Source of the DNA: CAYWXV01 sp964462535
GTDB taxonomy: Bacteria; Bacteroidota; Ignavibacteria; OLB7
Length of the DNA: 64,000 nucleotides
Assembly (NCBI GenBank): GCA_964462535.1
Contig: CAYWXV010000001.1
Location: 310,001 to 374,000 of the forward strand
Reading direction: 5' to 3'
Under the pieces are notes generated by a model, which searched no databases, was not told where the DNA came from, and was given only the letters and a program-made list of their open reading frames with translations. Numbering within the stretch: position 1 is the stretch's first letter; the number at the start of each line of letters is the position of its first letter. The position numbers were made by a program, and so were the translations under genes. Positions 1-8,634 of the stretch are shown here, piece after piece.

Positions 1-1106
1 TCACGACTGTATCCATCATCACGGCACACGGGACCGTCGATACTGCCGTGCAGGCGATCAAACATGGTGCCTACGACTACCTGCTGAAGCCCATCGAGCT
101 GGAAACGCTAAGACGATACGTCGACAAGGCGATGGCTTTTCATCGTCTGAAGGTCGAGTGGGACAGGCTTCGCGAGGGCTCTCGCGAACGGAATGACCAC
201 GGAGTGGCGCTCATTACGCGGAACGCGGAGATGCTCCGACTAATCGCGCTGGCCGAACGTGTCGCCGACACTCCGCTCCCTGTTCTGATCGAAGGGGAGA
301 GCGGCACGGGGAAGGAACTATTTGCGGAATTGATTCATCGAGCGAGCTCTCGCGTTGCGAAGCCCTTCGTCCCTGTTAATTGCGCCGCGCTTCCTGAGAA
401 TCTCCTCGAATCGGAACTCTTCGGACACGCGCGTGGGGCGTTTACAGGTGCGCACAAGGATCGCCTGGGCAGGTTTGAGATGGCCGATGGCGGGACGATT
501 CTGCTCGATGAGATCGGTGAACTGCCGCTGCAGCTGCAGGCAAAGCTCCTGCGCGTTCTGCAGAACAGACAGTTCGAGCGACTTGGGGAGAGCCAGACAC
601 GAGAAGTCGACGTTCGCGTCATCGCTGCGACGAACAGGGACCTCGATCGGGAGATTGAGGAAGGGCGTTTCCGAGAGGATCTCTACTATCGCCTAAACGT
701 GGTGCGTCTCAGAATTCCGCCGCTACGGGAGCGGCCCGAGGACATCGCGCCTCTGGTTCAGCATTTCATTCTGAAGTACGGCACCGACAAAACCGCTGCG
801 CGAAGTGTCTCCCCGGAAGCGCTGGCGGTGCTCGGCGAATACGAATGGAAGGGGAACGTTCGAGAGTTGGAGAACGTGATAGCGCGGGCGGTGTTCCTGG
901 CAAGAGACCACGAAATCACATCAGCGGATCTCCCCGACAACTTCCACCAGTCTCCCCAGCGATCCACGAGCGAGTCATTGGAAGACATCGAGCGCGATCA
1001 TATTGCCCGGGTGATCTCTGAGTCGCACAGCTTCGAAGAGGCGGCCCGGAAACTTCAGATAGATGCGGCAACGCTTTGGAGGAAGCGGAAGAAATACAAC
1101 CTGTAG
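1..1106 (+). CDS. Sigma-54-dependent response regulator, NtrC/AlgB type (5' partial)
   Basis: This is the C-terminal part of a two-component transcription activator that works with sigma-54 RNA polymerase. The reading frame is open from base 3, and the first visible residues (SIITAHGTVDTAV, then GAYDYLLKP) are the end of a phospho-receiver domain, so the true start lies left of the window. A GTG at 48 is internal to that domain and is not a start. The AAA+ domain shows Walker A (GESGTGKE), the sigma-54 contact loop GAFTGA, Walker B (GGTILLDEIGELP) and a conserved RLNVVRLRIPPLRER stretch. The C-terminus is a Fis-type helix-turn-helix ending TLWRKRKKY, as in AlgB-like regulators. No partner kinase is visible. 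It converges on murI with a 5-base gap. Family assignment is firm, targets are unknown. Confidence 0.95.
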   Translation, partial: TTVSIITAHGTVDTAVQAIKHGAYDYLLKPIELETLRRYVDKAMAFHRLKVEWDRLREGSRERNDHGVALITRNAEMLRLIALAERVADTPLPVLIEGESGTGKELFAELIHRASSRVAKPFVPVNCAALPENLLESELFGHARGAFTGAHKDRLGRFEMADGGTILLDEIGELPLQLQAKLLRVLQNRQFERLGESQTREVDVRVIAATNRDLDREIEEGRFREDLYYRLNVVRLRIPPLRERPEDIAPLVQHFILKYGTDKTAARSVSPEALAVLGEYEWKGNVRELENVIARAVFLARDHEITSADLPDNFHQSPQRSTSESLEDIERDHIARVISESHSFEEAARKLQIDAATLWRKRKKYNL

Positions 1107-1111
1107 TTCGC

Positions 1112-1939
1112 CTAGGACAGAATCGACAGGTCTTCAAGGGCAACGCGGTGGACGTTTTCAAACCTCCTACCCAGAAATCGTTCGCCGACCTCGACAAACT
1201 TCAACGGTAGATCACTGAGATAGTAATCGTGGCGGGGAGTCTCAACGGAAGTGTTGCGACATCCCATCGCTTCCAGGATATGCAGGGCCTCGACTGCGGT
1301 GGAAACACCTGGGTCGACGAGCGTAACGCCGGGTCCAACAACACTGGCTATCGTTGGCGCAAGGATAGGGTAGTGCGTACAGCCCATTATCAAAGTATCG
1401 ATCCCCCGCGTGACGAGCGGCGACAGATATTCCTCGCACATCATTCGCGTGGCGGGATGGTCGACCAATCCTTCCTCTGCGAACCCAACCAGCATCGGAC
1501 ATGCACGACCATGGACGCTCACGGAGCCGTTGCGCGAACGTACGGCCGCTCCATAGGCGTCAGAGCGGACGGTCCCCTCGGTTCCAATAACGCCAATGGT
1601 TCCCCTGCGAGTCGACGCAACGGCAGCATCGGCCCCCGGTTCAATCACGCCGAGCACGGGCACGCGTGCGTGCTCTGTCAGTTCCGACAGGGCATGAGCC
1701 GAGGCTGTGTTACACGCTACGATGATCATCTTTACACCGAGTGTCTCCAGAAAGGCCGCTGCCTGTCGTGCATATCCAACGACCGTGCGGGGCGACTTTG
1801 ATCCGTACGGGACGCGTGCCGTGTCACCGAAATAGATCGTGTTCTCGTTCGGCATGAGCTCCATGACATGGCGGGCAACGCTGAGGCCACCGATGCCGGA
1901 ATCGAACAAGCCGATCGGTCTGTTGGGATCGAAGTTCAC
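1112..1939 (-). CDS. murI: Glutamate racemase
   Basis: Interconverts L- and D-glutamate for peptidoglycan precursor synthesis in the cytoplasm. The protein is 275 aa, normal for the family. The N-terminus has the DSGIGGLSV motif, and both catalytic cysteine contexts are present: ACNTAS in the first half and GCTHYP in the second. The frame stays open further upstream, but I place the start at GTG 1939 because conserved sequence (RPIGLFDSGIGG) begins a few residues later and because this GTG overlaps the stop of the upstream cytochrome gene as GTGA, the usual sign of translational coupling. The upstream neighbour has no obvious link to cell wall synthesis. Confidence 0.95.
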   Translation of the reverse strand: MNFDPNRPIGLFDSGIGGLSVARHVMELMPNENTIYFGDTARVPYGSKSPRTVVGYARQAAAFLETLGVKMIIVACNTASAHALSELTEHARVPVLGVIEPGADAAVASTRRGTIGVIGTEGTVRSDAYGAAVRSRNGSVSVHGRACPMLVGFAEEGLVDHPATRMMCEEYLSPLVTRGIDTLIMGCTHYPILAPTIASVVGPGVTLVDPGVSTAVEALHILEAMGCRNTSVETPRHDYYLSDLPLKFVEVGERFLGRRFENVHRVALEDLSILS

Positions 1940-2523
1940 GGGTTGATAGTCAGATCTCTGGGAACGTATCCGGACGGCAACGGATGGGCAATTCTGATCC
2001 AGGCGGAGTCGACGTTGAACGTTCCGTTGTCCACAGGACACATGGATGCGTCGTGCGAGCCGGGAACCCTGTGGCAAGTGAAGCAATCTTCCATCGAACC
2101 GGAGGCACCTCCAGTACCATGGAAGCGTGCCGAGCTTGCCATCACGTCGTACGTGGCGTATCGCGAGCCTGGTCCGTGACAAGCCTCGCATCCAACCCCC
2201 TCACTTGTCACCGATGAATTGGCCACCGACCGCGCGCCGTCCGTTGAATGACACTTCAGACACGATTCCAGATCGCGTCCGCTTTCGCTACGTACGGTCA
2301 GTCCTCGGGGAGTAAACAGCGTATCGTACGCTCTCGAATGCGGGGTCTGTTTCCAGATGCCGAACTGATTCCCAATCGAAGATGGTTCGTGGCATGCCCG
2401 GCACCGACCCACCCCGACATACGTCGGACCTCGCTGCGGCATGTCGCGCGAGACTTTGATGTAGACGTATCCCCCCAGCGCGAGCAGAAGAAGCACAACT
2501 ACATATGTCACCCGGTTAAGCAT
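1936..2523 (-). CDS. Membrane-anchored tetraheme cytochrome c (c554-like)
   Basis: A 195-aa protein with one N-terminal hydrophobic helix (about residues 5-23) and no obvious cleavage site, so probably anchored in the inner membrane with a periplasmic domain. It carries four CxxCH heme-attachment motifs: CRACH, CLKCH, CEACH and CFTCH. The sequence around CEACHGPGS resembles cytochrome c554-type multiheme proteins, which carry electrons. The two large cytochromes at 54663-58781 share the CESCHGPG-type site. It starts at ATG 2523 and is translationally coupled to murI. A near match to a -7 box (TATACTTG on the minus strand, 2548-2541) lies about 17 bases upstream. The redox partner is unknown. 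Confidence 0.85.
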   Translation of the reverse strand: MLNRVTYVVVLLLLALGGYVYIKVSRDMPQRGPTYVGVGRCRACHEPSSIGNQFGIWKQTPHSRAYDTLFTPRGLTVRSESGRDLESCLKCHSTDGARSVANSSVTSEGVGCEACHGPGSRYATYDVMASSARFHGTGGASGSMEDCFTCHRVPGSHDASMCPVDNGTFNVDSAWIRIAHPLPSGYVPRDLTINP

Positions 2524-2734
2524 GGATTGGTCTCAACGGGCAAGTATACCAAATCGGCTCCGACGATACCCAGGTGGAGACCAGTTCCAGCGGCGGTATC
2601 TGTAACGATTTGCGGGTCAACCATGCAGTCGTATATTGACCCGTTTCACGCGCGTGCGCGCCGACGCCAACTACCACTGACGGTCTCATCGACCCGTGTG
2701 GTGACCATCGTACCATCCTATTCTACATCGAACA

Positions 2735-4795
2735 ATGACGGAATCCGGAATTACCTCCAACGTCCCGCCGACCGAGGGGCAGGAGGAGACGACACAAGAG
2801 CAGAACGAGAACGCCGGCAATGACGTACCGGTATCTCCAATCGAAGCGGAGCCAACAACTTCAGCGGATGCTGCGACAGAAGCGACATCGCCTTCGGACG
2901 TGGTCGCTGAATCGCACGGGCCGATTGCTGATGAGGTGTCAAGCGTAGCCGATCAGCCCGAGCCTCAACCGGTGACAACACCGACAGAGAATTCTGGGGA
3001 GACCGAGCCCGTTACCGACGAGAACTCGAACGCCGAGGAGAACCCCAGCACATCCATCCCTCTTGAAGCGTCGACTGATTCGTCGGTCGCGGTAGAGCCA
3101 GCTGTGGGAGACCAGCCCTCACCGACGGACGGATCGGGATCGGAAGACCATGCCGACGACACGTCTGAGGCCGAGCAGGATGGGGAAGGCGACGGAGAGG
3201 GAGGAGGGAAGGGAGCGCGGCAACGACTCTTCCCGCGGCTTTCCGATGAGGAGATGAAGCAGATCTGGGACGAGCTGAACATAATCAAGAACAGCAGCCA
3301 GGAAATCGAAATCGAGGTCGTGGCCACGAATCGCGGAGGGATCGTCGCCAGCTACAAGGGCGTCGAGGTGTTCGTCCCGGTTTCACACTGGACTCTTGAT
3401 CGCCACAGCGCGGCTGCTGTAAGCAGCGTTCGTCCGGGCGACAAGACCACGGCAAACGTCTTGGAGATCACGGCCTTTGAAACAGACGCTCGCCGTGTCA
3501 CGGCCACGCGCCGCACTGTGCTCCGCCGCGAATTGATGCAGACAATTGAAGTCGGGACTCGAATGTCTGGTCGGATCGTTTCGATCCTGGACTTCGGCGT
3601 GTTCGTCAATATTGGTGGCATCGATGGGTTGCTTCCAGCATCCGAGATGAGTCACGACCGCGTCTCGAAGCCTGCCGACCTTTTTCACAAGGGGCAGGAG
3701 GTCGAGGTAGTCGTCAAAGATGTTGACCGTGATAAGCGTCGCGTCTATCTCAGTCGCAAAGAACTCCTCCCGTCGCCGTGGGAGGGCGTCGATGAGCGCT
3801 TCCCGGCCGGCACAATACACACGGGCAAGGTGGTCGGCATTGGTCGCGACGGGGCCTTTGTGCAACTCGAGCCCGGCGTTGACGGCTTCCTCCGGGCGGG
3901 CGAATTGTCGTGGACTCGACGGGTTGCCTCCCCACGGGACATCCTGCAAAAGGGAGAGGAGATCCAGGTGAAGGTACTCGAGGTCTCTTCCCGCCGCCAG
4001 CGCGTCAGTCTGAGCTACCGTCAGGCGCACGATGATCCATGGCCGACGCTTGCTGAGCGCTACGCTGTTGGTACAAGCTGGGAAGGGGCGGTCTCGTCTA
4101 TCTCGAACAAGGGTGTCGTCATTGCGATCGACGACGTCGAGGGCTTTCTCCCGAGGAGTCGAATGGGACGCGAGTCCCGCAGACTCCCTGATATGAAGGT
4201 TGGGGAGAAGTTGCAGGTGAACGTGCTTGAAATCGATCCGGCCAACCATTCTCTGATCTTTGGACTCACGACTGCCGAGGGGGAGGCTCCACAGCAGGAA
4301 GGACAAGGGCGCGGTCGGCGGGGCGGAGGACGTGGAGAAGGACGTCCAGACCGTCGAGGTGACGATCGTGTGAGGATGTCGGCCGTGCAACCTGTCAACG
4401 AACTCAAGTCCGCCGACACGGTCACGAACTTTGCGCTGGGTGACCTCATTACCGACGCCATTCGCGAGCGCCTGCAGATCTCTGACGATCAGCCGAGCCA
4501 GATGACGGCGCCGCCGGCCGCGGAGAGCGCACCTCAACCGTCAGGTCAGCCTGAGACCGCGGGCTTGGATGTTGCTCACGCGTCTGAGGAATCGGGTTCT
4601 ACCTCCCACGACGGCGACCACGGGTCGCATGTCGTCGCCGATGCAGATGATTCAACGACTGCTGGCGGCGAAGTCGCGTCAACTGACGTCAGCACCCAAG
4701 AGTCGCCCGCTGAAGGCTCCGGAGCGGAAAGCCCGCAGTCGAGCGAAACGCCGGTGTCAGAGGGGGAGGGGGACGGCGACCGGACGGACGCCTGA
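2735..4795 (+). CDS. rpsA: Ribosomal protein S1-like protein with four S1 domains
   Basis: RNA-binding protein of the S1 family, probably 30S ribosomal protein S1, which helps bind mRNA at initiation. At 686 aa it has an unusual build. Residues 1 to about 165 are an acidic, low-complexity Glu/Ser/Thr/Asp extension. Four S1 (OB) domains follow at roughly 185-255, 270-340, 355-425 and 440-508, with typical cores such as SILDFGVFVNIGGIDGLLP. An Arg/Gly-rich segment (about 520-545) and a second acidic tail close the protein. The domain nearest the N-terminus is the most divergent. Starts at ATG 2735, followed by a strong hairpin and tRNA-Leu. It could instead be an S1-family RNA-binding protein distinct from the ribosomal one; no other S1 gene is visible for comparison. 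Confidence 0.8.
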   Translation: MTESGITSNVPPTEGQEETTQEQNENAGNDVPVSPIEAEPTTSADAATEATSPSDVVAESHGPIADEVSSVADQPEPQPVTTPTENSGETEPVTDENSNAEENPSTSIPLEASTDSSVAVEPAVGDQPSPTDGSGSEDHADDTSEAEQDGEGDGEGGGKGARQRLFPRLSDEEMKQIWDELNIIKNSSQEIEIEVVATNRGGIVASYKGVEVFVPVSHWTLDRHSAAAVSSVRPGDKTTANVLEITAFETDARRVTATRRTVLRRELMQTIEVGTRMSGRIVSILDFGVFVNIGGIDGLLPASEMSHDRVSKPADLFHKGQEVEVVVKDVDRDKRRVYLSRKELLPSPWEGVDERFPAGTIHTGKVVGIGRDGAFVQLEPGVDGFLRAGELSWTRRVASPRDILQKGEEIQVKVLEVSSRRQRVSLSYRQAHDDPWPTLAERYAVGTSWEGAVSSISNKGVVIAIDDVEGFLPRSRMGRESRRLPDMKVGEKLQVNVLEIDPANHSLIFGLTTAEGEAPQQEGQGRGRRGGGRGEGRPDRRGDDRVRMSAVQPVNELKSADTVTNFALGDLITDAIRERLQISDDQPSQMTAPPAAESAPQPSGQPETAGLDVAHASEESGSTSHDGDHGSHVVADADDSTTAGGEVASTDVSTQESPAEGSGAESPQSSETPVSEGEGDGDRTDA

Positions 4796-4819
4796 GCCAA
4801 TGTTAGTACGACGAAACCG

Positions 4820-4850
4820 ACGCGCGCCGCGGGAATCCCGCGGCGCGCGT
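4820..4850 (+). terminator. Strong GC hairpin after the S1 gene
   Basis: A perfect 14-bp inverted repeat (4820-4833 with 4837-4850) around a 3-base loop, almost all G and C, lies between the S1 stop and tRNA-Leu. No T-run follows, so it is either a weak or factor-assisted terminator or an RNA processing signal. Confidence 0.5.
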
Positions 4851-4858
4851 TGGCAATT

Positions 4859-4945
4859 GCCCGGATGGCGGAATCGGTAGACGCACCGGACTTAAAATCC
4901 GGTGCCGCGTAGAGCGGCGTGCGGGTTCAAGTCCCGCTCCGGGTA
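4859..4945 (+). tRNA. tRNA-Leu (anticodon UAA)
   Basis: The sequence folds into a class-II tRNA. The acceptor stem GCCCGGA (4859-4865) pairs with TCCGGGT (4938-4944), and A4945 is the discriminator base. The D arm contains AATCGGTAGACGC, the anticodon loop CTTAAAA carries TAA, a long variable arm follows, and the T arm is GCGGGTTCAAGTCCCGC. The sequence closely matches the well-known bacterial tRNA-Leu(UAA). CCA is not encoded: the genome continues CGT. Confidence 0.97.
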
Positions 4946-4994
4946 CGTGTCGCTCATCGCCGTCGGAAAACACCGGCGCGTGCTCTAGTATGCA

Positions 4995-5029
4995 AACGGG
5001 CCGGGACGATAAGTTCGTCCCGGCCCGTT
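4995..5029. terminator. Hairpin between tRNA-Leu and the convergent DUF1501 gene
   Basis: Perfect 14-bp stem (4995-5008 with 5016-5029), 7-base loop ATAAGTT. It sits between the tRNA on the plus strand and the 3' end of the gene on the minus strand, so it can serve both. There is no long T-tract on either side. Confidence 0.55.
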
Positions 5030-5062
5030 GCACGTTGAATATCTCCAGCGACCTTGAAGCTA

Positions 5063-6601
5063 TCAGCGCCGGACAACCATTGTTCTGGAAAGGCTGTACC
5101 GACCACTCCGAAGTGTGTAGAGATACGTCCCGGCCGGGAGATCCGAGGTCTCGATTGAGAGCTTCTGCACCTCCGTCGTTAACGTCCGGTCGAGCAACGT
5201 CGCTACACGCCGCCCGTCCGATGTATAGAGCATGATTTCGGCCCTTCCACTCGACGGGAGACGGAACGAGATGGTTGTTGTCGCCGCCGCTGGGTTCGGG
5301 TAGTTCTGTTCAAGTGCCATACCATTTCGACGCGCATCCGACTCGTCAGGCACGTCGACGGTCGCTTCCGGGAATATCGGGAGTCGGTCGAACGAGCCAC
5401 CCAGAATAGAGGCGGTGTCGACGGAAGAGAATCCGAGCCAGTCGCGGAGCACTGAGGCATACACCTGTCTGAAGTCATGAAGGTACTTGATGTCCCCGCG
5501 CTCATCGAGGTCCGTAAGACTGGGCGCCCCTCCAATCACACTTCCCCCCAACACTTGGGAACCGAACACGAACAGCGGTGCGGCGGCACCATGGTCGGTT
5601 CCAACAGATCCGTTCTCGTTCAGCCTGCGGCCGAATTCCGAATAGGTCATGACGGCCACCCGATCTCCGTTCCCCGCAACCGTGACGTCATCCATGAAGC
5701 TCTTGACCGCCCCGGAAACCCAGAGCATCCGTTGAGCGTGCGTGGTCAACTGGCCGTAGTGCGTATCGAAGCCCGTCAGCGTGACGACATAGATTCCCGT
5801 TGTCAGGCCACCGTTGATCAATCGAGCGACAACCTTCAACTGCGATGCGAGCGTGTCCGACCCGTAGGTCGCATTCGTCGTCCCGTCCACCATGGCAGAC
5901 TGGATGTTCGACGAGTACTGGTTCGACTGCTCGATTACGGTGCGGACAAACTCCAGCTCCGGCCCTGCAAGCGTGTTGGGAATGGGGTCCGGAGGGACGC
6001 TCAGCCCCTTGGCCAACTGATAGAAACGGTCAGGGTTATCAATGGCGATCCCCATACCGCCAGACGCCCCCTGCAACGCAAGAGTCGCGCTGGATGCAAT
6101 CTGAATCGCGAATGGGGAAGCCGGAAGCGTGCCGGGGTACTCCGGGTGAACTCGTTCCAGGTAACGCCCAAGCCAACCAGTGGTGACGATCTCGTCCGCA
6201 TCACTAGCAGTGTGCCAAATGTCCGTTGACCGGAAGTGAGAACGGTTCTGATCCGGATAGCCAACACTTGAGACTATGGCGCAATCGCCTTGATCAAAAA
6301 GGCTCTTTACCTGAGCAAGCTGGGGATGAAGGGCAAGGCCATCGGTGATGGGGAGAGTCTCAGCAACGGACATGCCGATGTTGGGACGTGCCTGGTGATA
6401 GCGTGAGTCGTTTACTGGGACGACGGTGTTCAAGCCATCGTTTCCACCGTTGAGATTGATCAGCACGAGCACACGATCCTCTGCGCCTGACATGCGCGGG
6501 AGGAATCCGCCGGCGAGTGGTCGCGCAAAGAGACCCGAGTTTAGCAAGGGGAGCAAGGCTCCAGCCTGCAGCGTCCGAGCGATGAATTTCCTGCGATGCA
6601 T
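5063..6601 (-). CDS. DUF1501 protein with T9SS type-A sorting domain
   Basis: 512-aa exported protein of the DUF1501 family, whose fold is related to sulfatase/alkaline phosphatase-type enzymes; no biochemical function is established here. The N-terminus MHRRKFIARTLQAGALLPLL looks like a twin-arginine signal peptide. The family core includes LINLNGGNDGLNTVVP (around residues 47-62), the SHFRSTDIWHTA segment and a late YSEFGRRLNENGSVGTDHG stretch. The C-terminal ~85 residues (NYPNPAAATTTISF ... SDLPAGTYLYTLRSG) are a T9SS type-A sorting domain, so the protein should cross the outer membrane and be anchored at the surface or released. It is the second gene of a pair with the DUF1800 gene, 48 bases downstream of it. 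Confidence 0.9.
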   Translation of the reverse strand: MHRRKFIARTLQAGALLPLLNSGLFARPLAGGFLPRMSGAEDRVLVLINLNGGNDGLNTVVPVNDSRYHQARPNIGMSVAETLPITDGLALHPQLAQVKSLFDQGDCAIVSSVGYPDQNRSHFRSTDIWHTASDADEIVTTGWLGRYLERVHPEYPGTLPASPFAIQIASSATLALQGASGGMGIAIDNPDRFYQLAKGLSVPPDPIPNTLAGPELEFVRTVIEQSNQYSSNIQSAMVDGTTNATYGSDTLASQLKVVARLINGGLTTGIYVVTLTGFDTHYGQLTTHAQRMLWVSGAVKSFMDDVTVAGNGDRVAVMTYSEFGRRLNENGSVGTDHGAAAPLFVFGSQVLGGSVIGGAPSLTDLDERGDIKYLHDFRQVYASVLRDWLGFSSVDTASILGGSFDRLPIFPEATVDVPDESDARRNGMALEQNYPNPAAATTTISFRLPSSGRAEIMLYTSDGRRVATLLDRTLTTEVQKLSIETSDLPAGTYLYTLRSGRYSLSRTMVVRR

Positions 6602-6649
6602 GATGTATGTTCCTTCGGGTTGATTCCAGGTAGTTGATTGGTGCGATCG

Positions 6650-8260
6650 TTACGTGAGCTCGTATTCCGCGAGGGCGGAAATTCGAAGTAGAGCCGCGCG
6701 CAGCTTTGTCGCTGCGTTCGGCGCATCCACATCCCACTCGTAATCAAATCCACCCGGAGTCAACTCGCTCTTCACCACGTCACGCGTCTCTTGACTGAGA
6801 CCAAACGGGACGAGTTGATCAATCATTGCATCTGTAAGCTTACCCGGGTTTGTGTAGTCCGGAAGAGTCTTTGCCCATGTCACGGGATCGAAGTTGTATG
6901 GGAGAGCGTTCCCAAACGGTTCGATCCAGAATTTTGCATATCGGATTCGCAACGGCATCGTCGCTCCTGATATCCAGCTTCGGCCTCCGATCCATCCTTG
7001 CACGTTTGGAGGGTTGAACGGCGTCTGGGAGAGTGTTGTGCAGACTGTCACCGGGTCATGGGTCTCCAATAGCGACGGATTCGTCTTAGATCGATCCATC
7101 GGCGAACTGAGTCCGAGAGCGTTCACGGCGTTGAGAACAAACTCGATAGGAGACTTGATCTTCGCGCCGATAACGTTGTCGTCAAAGAAGTGCTCCGAGA
7201 GCAGGAGCTGACGGACCACGGCTCCCACGTTCCAGTCACTCTGTACAAGCGTGTCCGCCATACCCTGAACGATCTCCATGTCCGGGACGTTGTACACGAA
7301 ATACTTGTATAGCTTGGTACACAGGAACATCGCTGCGCGTGGACGATTGTAGTCAAGGTCAGTTTGCTGCAGGATCCAGTCAATCACGTCGTCCGGGGTC
7401 TTCCCCTCGATACCCCAGTTGCGACTCTGGCCGAATATGTCCTTGTTCTGTCCGTCGAACCGCGTCGGCTTGAACTCTGCGTAGGCCTCTGACTCTGCCT
7501 GTGGATTCAGCGTCCATCCCGTCAAGGCTCGAGCGAGCTCAACGATGTCATGCTCCGTGTAATGAGGAGTTTGGTCGGCATACGCACCAGCGCCAAGCGT
7601 GAAGAGTTCAAGCAACTCGCGCGCATAGTTCTCGTTCGGGTTTCCGGCGCGGCTGGTGGCGCCATCCAGATAAACGAGCATTGCCGGGTCGATGGTGACT
7701 TTCTTCGCGAGCGTCTTGAAACTGCCGAACGCGTTCTCTCGGTAGAGTCGATTCTGCATGAACATGTACTGCGCCACGTAGACGACCGTGTACTCACTGA
7801 CAAAGTGATTGTGCCAGAAGAGAGCCATCTTCTCGCGCAGCATGCGCTGGGGATCCAGCATCAACCTGATCCACCACTCCTGCATATCCCTTACCCAGCC
7901 GTAGTACGTCGCTATGTCGTTGTTCGTAGGATTTACAAACGGCTTCTGTGCGGTCCAGGCGCCCGGTGGGGCCGGAGCCGCGTCGGCTGCCAGTAGCTGG
8001 TCCACGATCACTGCGGGGGTAGACAATAGGGCAGCGTCAATCGTGGGACGTCCTGCACCGAAACCTGCACGCCTGAAAAGGTGCGCGGCACGGCGGGCAT
8101 CCCACGGCTTGTCGGGGCGAGGGGTGTATGGCGTTAGGTCTCCGGACGTGACCAACGGGAGATCGGGATGCCTATCCTTCTTCCATTGATACCCGTCCGT
8201 CGATCCGGACTGTCTCGCAGAAACTGGGCTGGTCCTGCGCAAGAATGAGCGTCTGTCCAT
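6650..8260 (-). CDS. DUF1800 family protein
   Basis: 536-aa protein of the DUF1800 family, which is nearly always encoded next to DUF1501 and has no settled function. Recognisable parts are AAHLFRRAGFGAGRPTID near the N-terminus, MALFWHNHFVSE, the NENYARELLELFTLG motif in the centre and NPPNVQGWIGGRSWI toward the end. I chose ATG 8260 although the frame is open 79 codons further: this start gives MDRRSFLRRTS, a twin-arginine-like leader, and has GGAG about 10 bases upstream. Unlike its partner it ends without a T9SS sorting domain, so it may stay periplasmic. Confidence 0.9.
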   Translation of the reverse strand: MDRRSFLRRTSPVSARQSGSTDGYQWKKDRHPDLPLVTSGDLTPYTPRPDKPWDARRAAHLFRRAGFGAGRPTIDAALLSTPAVIVDQLLAADAAPAPPGAWTAQKPFVNPTNNDIATYYGWVRDMQEWWIRLMLDPQRMLREKMALFWHNHFVSEYTVVYVAQYMFMQNRLYRENAFGSFKTLAKKVTIDPAMLVYLDGATSRAGNPNENYARELLELFTLGAGAYADQTPHYTEHDIVELARALTGWTLNPQAESEAYAEFKPTRFDGQNKDIFGQSRNWGIEGKTPDDVIDWILQQTDLDYNRPRAAMFLCTKLYKYFVYNVPDMEIVQGMADTLVQSDWNVGAVVRQLLLSEHFFDDNVIGAKIKSPIEFVLNAVNALGLSSPMDRSKTNPSLLETHDPVTVCTTLSQTPFNPPNVQGWIGGRSWISGATMPLRIRYAKFWIEPFGNALPYNFDPVTWAKTLPDYTNPGKLTDAMIDQLVPFGLSQETRDVVKSELTPGGFDYEWDVDAPNAATKLRAALLRISALAEYELT

Positions 8261-8634
8261 CGTGTGGGAACTCCGGCTAGTGCTTGGAATGATGGTCGCT
8301 GGGTCACCTGCGCGGGGAGATGGGAGGCAGGTCCGTGACTTCCAGCTCACGGAGCGTTCTACCAGCGGTGGGGGAGGAATGGACCTCCGGGCAGGTGGCA
8401 TCGTGGCCCTGTAACGGAGGGACGGAAAATTACACTGTTGTACGATCGTCTCCAACCTATCATTGCGGCGTCCAATCACTGGTCTGGACTGGTTCATTTC
8501 CGCAACATCCAGCGAGATTCACATGGCCGCGTACTCCCGTGGTCTCCACGCTCGTTACCTTGTGCGGTCGTTGCATTTCCGGTAAGTTCGCACCTTCCTG
8601 CGACGAACCCCTATCAATCACGAAGAGTCATTCT
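8261..8634. other. Divergent intergenic region, no gene seen
   Basis: 374 bases between the divergent DUF1800 and uppS genes. It must hold promoters for both. Open frames that cross it have no recognisable protein sequence. Apart from the -7-like box at 8583-8590 I see no repeat, hairpin or RNA gene. Confidence 0.6.
8560..8590 (+). promoter_or_regulatory. Possible Bacteroidota-type promoter of the uppS-bamA operon
   Basis: TTG at 8560-8562, a 20-base spacer, then TAAGTTCG at 8583-8590, close to the Bacteroidota -33/-7 pattern (TTTG, about 19-21 bases, TAnnTTTG). It lies 44 bases before the uppS ATG. Confidence 0.4.

Noticed and set aside
3383..4537. Long antisense frame opposite the S1 gene
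   Set aside because: It is a by-product of GC-rich codon usage in the S1 gene; no family resemblance and no start context.
8320..8634. Upstream extension of uppS by 105 codons
   Set aside because: No UppS has such a segment, and the sequence reads like intergenic DNA with a promoter-like box. ATG 8635 fits the family.
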